Shown one piece after another: positions 63,668-64,000 of a stretch of DNA of 64,000 nt (positions are counted from its first letter, which is position 1; every line of letters starts with the position of its first letter). The DNA comes from Spongospora subterranea (taxonomy: Eukaryota; Endomyxa; Phytomyxea; Plasmodiophorida; Plasmodiophoridae): NCBI GenBank assembly GCA_900404475.1, contig OUQQ01000010.1:26347-90346 (forward strand), given 5' to 3'. Both the position numbers and the translations under genes were made by a program. A model generated the notes under the pieces. That model saw nothing but the letters and a program-made list of their open reading frames with translations. It did no database searches and was not told the DNA's origin.

Positions 63668-64000
63668 CTAGAAGTTGATACGACAACGTTTTCCGAAAAC
63701 GATTAGTGCTGATGTGCCCTCGTTTAACCAGAAGCGACCTCTAAACACTGTGAATCCCGCGCCATGTGCCAAATCCGCCCATCTTTGATACCCGTTCGGG
63801 TCCTGGATCTGGATCGCATCGAATGGATCAACGCAGGCCGTTCCTGGCATTTCATGATCTAAGCGTCGTAAACCGTCAGATGTATTATAGGTGCAAACAG
63901 CCGCAATGGAGATTTTGGTTTTCTCGAGACAACGACGACTGGCCCTCCACATTTCAGCCGGTTTGTAGAGAATTCTTCCGCAGGGAGATCGCCCAGATCA
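63668..64000 (-). CDS. Unidentified protein, C-terminal part, cut by the window edge
   Basis: An open frame runs from the right edge to a stop at 63668, giving about 110 residues with well-behaved composition: GRILYKPAEMWRASRRCLEK, SIAAVCTYNTSDGLRRLDHE, CVDPFDAIQIQDPNGYQRWA, GAGFTVFRGRFWLNEGTSAL, ending IVFGKRCRINF. An in-frame TGA at 63998-64000 means that any earlier exon must join just inside the window, or that the frame starts at a Met here. I do not recognise the family. Three cysteines and the aromatic-rich C-terminus suggest a small folded domain. Confidence 0.4.

Overview
This window is intron-rich nuclear DNA from a eukaryote. Introns are mostly 45-70 bp with GT-AG borders, and nearly every gene below had to be read across them. 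The gene set suggests a zoosporic fungus or close relative (chytrid, blastoclad, aphelid or Rozella-like). It includes a fungal/plant-type P-type H+-ATPase, an RS-rich U2AF large subunit, a Dsn1/Mis13-like kinetochore subunit, HSBP1, a Spinster-type transporter and a giant TIG/GCC2-GCC3 multi-pass membrane protein of the kind I associate with flagellated protists. The lineage is inferred from gene content and was not tested.

Bases 220-26237 (minus strand) read best as one gene. It has a signal peptide, then at least 50 IPT/TIG-like repeats, then a cysteine-rich GCC2/GCC3 region, then a conserved ectodomain and a multi-pass membrane module with an acidic cytosolic loop. The protein is roughly 7,000-7,800 aa by estimate. 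It is the most striking item in the window.

Bases 26.5-31.2 kb hold a tandem family of short-chain dehydrogenases on the minus strand: two intact genes flanking a decayed copy, with an inverted repeat beside the decayed copy.

Bases 33-47.8 kb carry housekeeping genes: a Spinster-like MFS transporter, IMP4, DPH1, an SLC35B1/HUT1-like nucleotide-sugar transporter, HSBP1, a PGM2-like phosphohexo/pentomutase and a DSN1-like subunit. Several of these are tail-to-tail. A hairpin repeat resembling a MITE lies at about 42.2-42.4 kb.

Bases 48-53.5 kb are accessory DNA: dead PIF/Harbinger transposase pieces in both orientations, an unidentified multi-pass membrane gene and non-coding DNA.

Bases 53.5-63.2 kb hold U2AF2, the plasma-membrane H+-ATPase, RPA2, ribosomal protein eS6 and a heterotrimeric G-protein alpha subunit. 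A partial unidentified gene runs off the right edge.

The genes do not form a pathway. They cover ribosome biogenesis and translation (IMP4, eS6, DPH1), splicing, DNA replication, chromosome segregation, membrane energisation, secretory-pathway supply and signalling. No tRNA, rRNA or CRISPR array was seen. Exon borders given are manual predictions.
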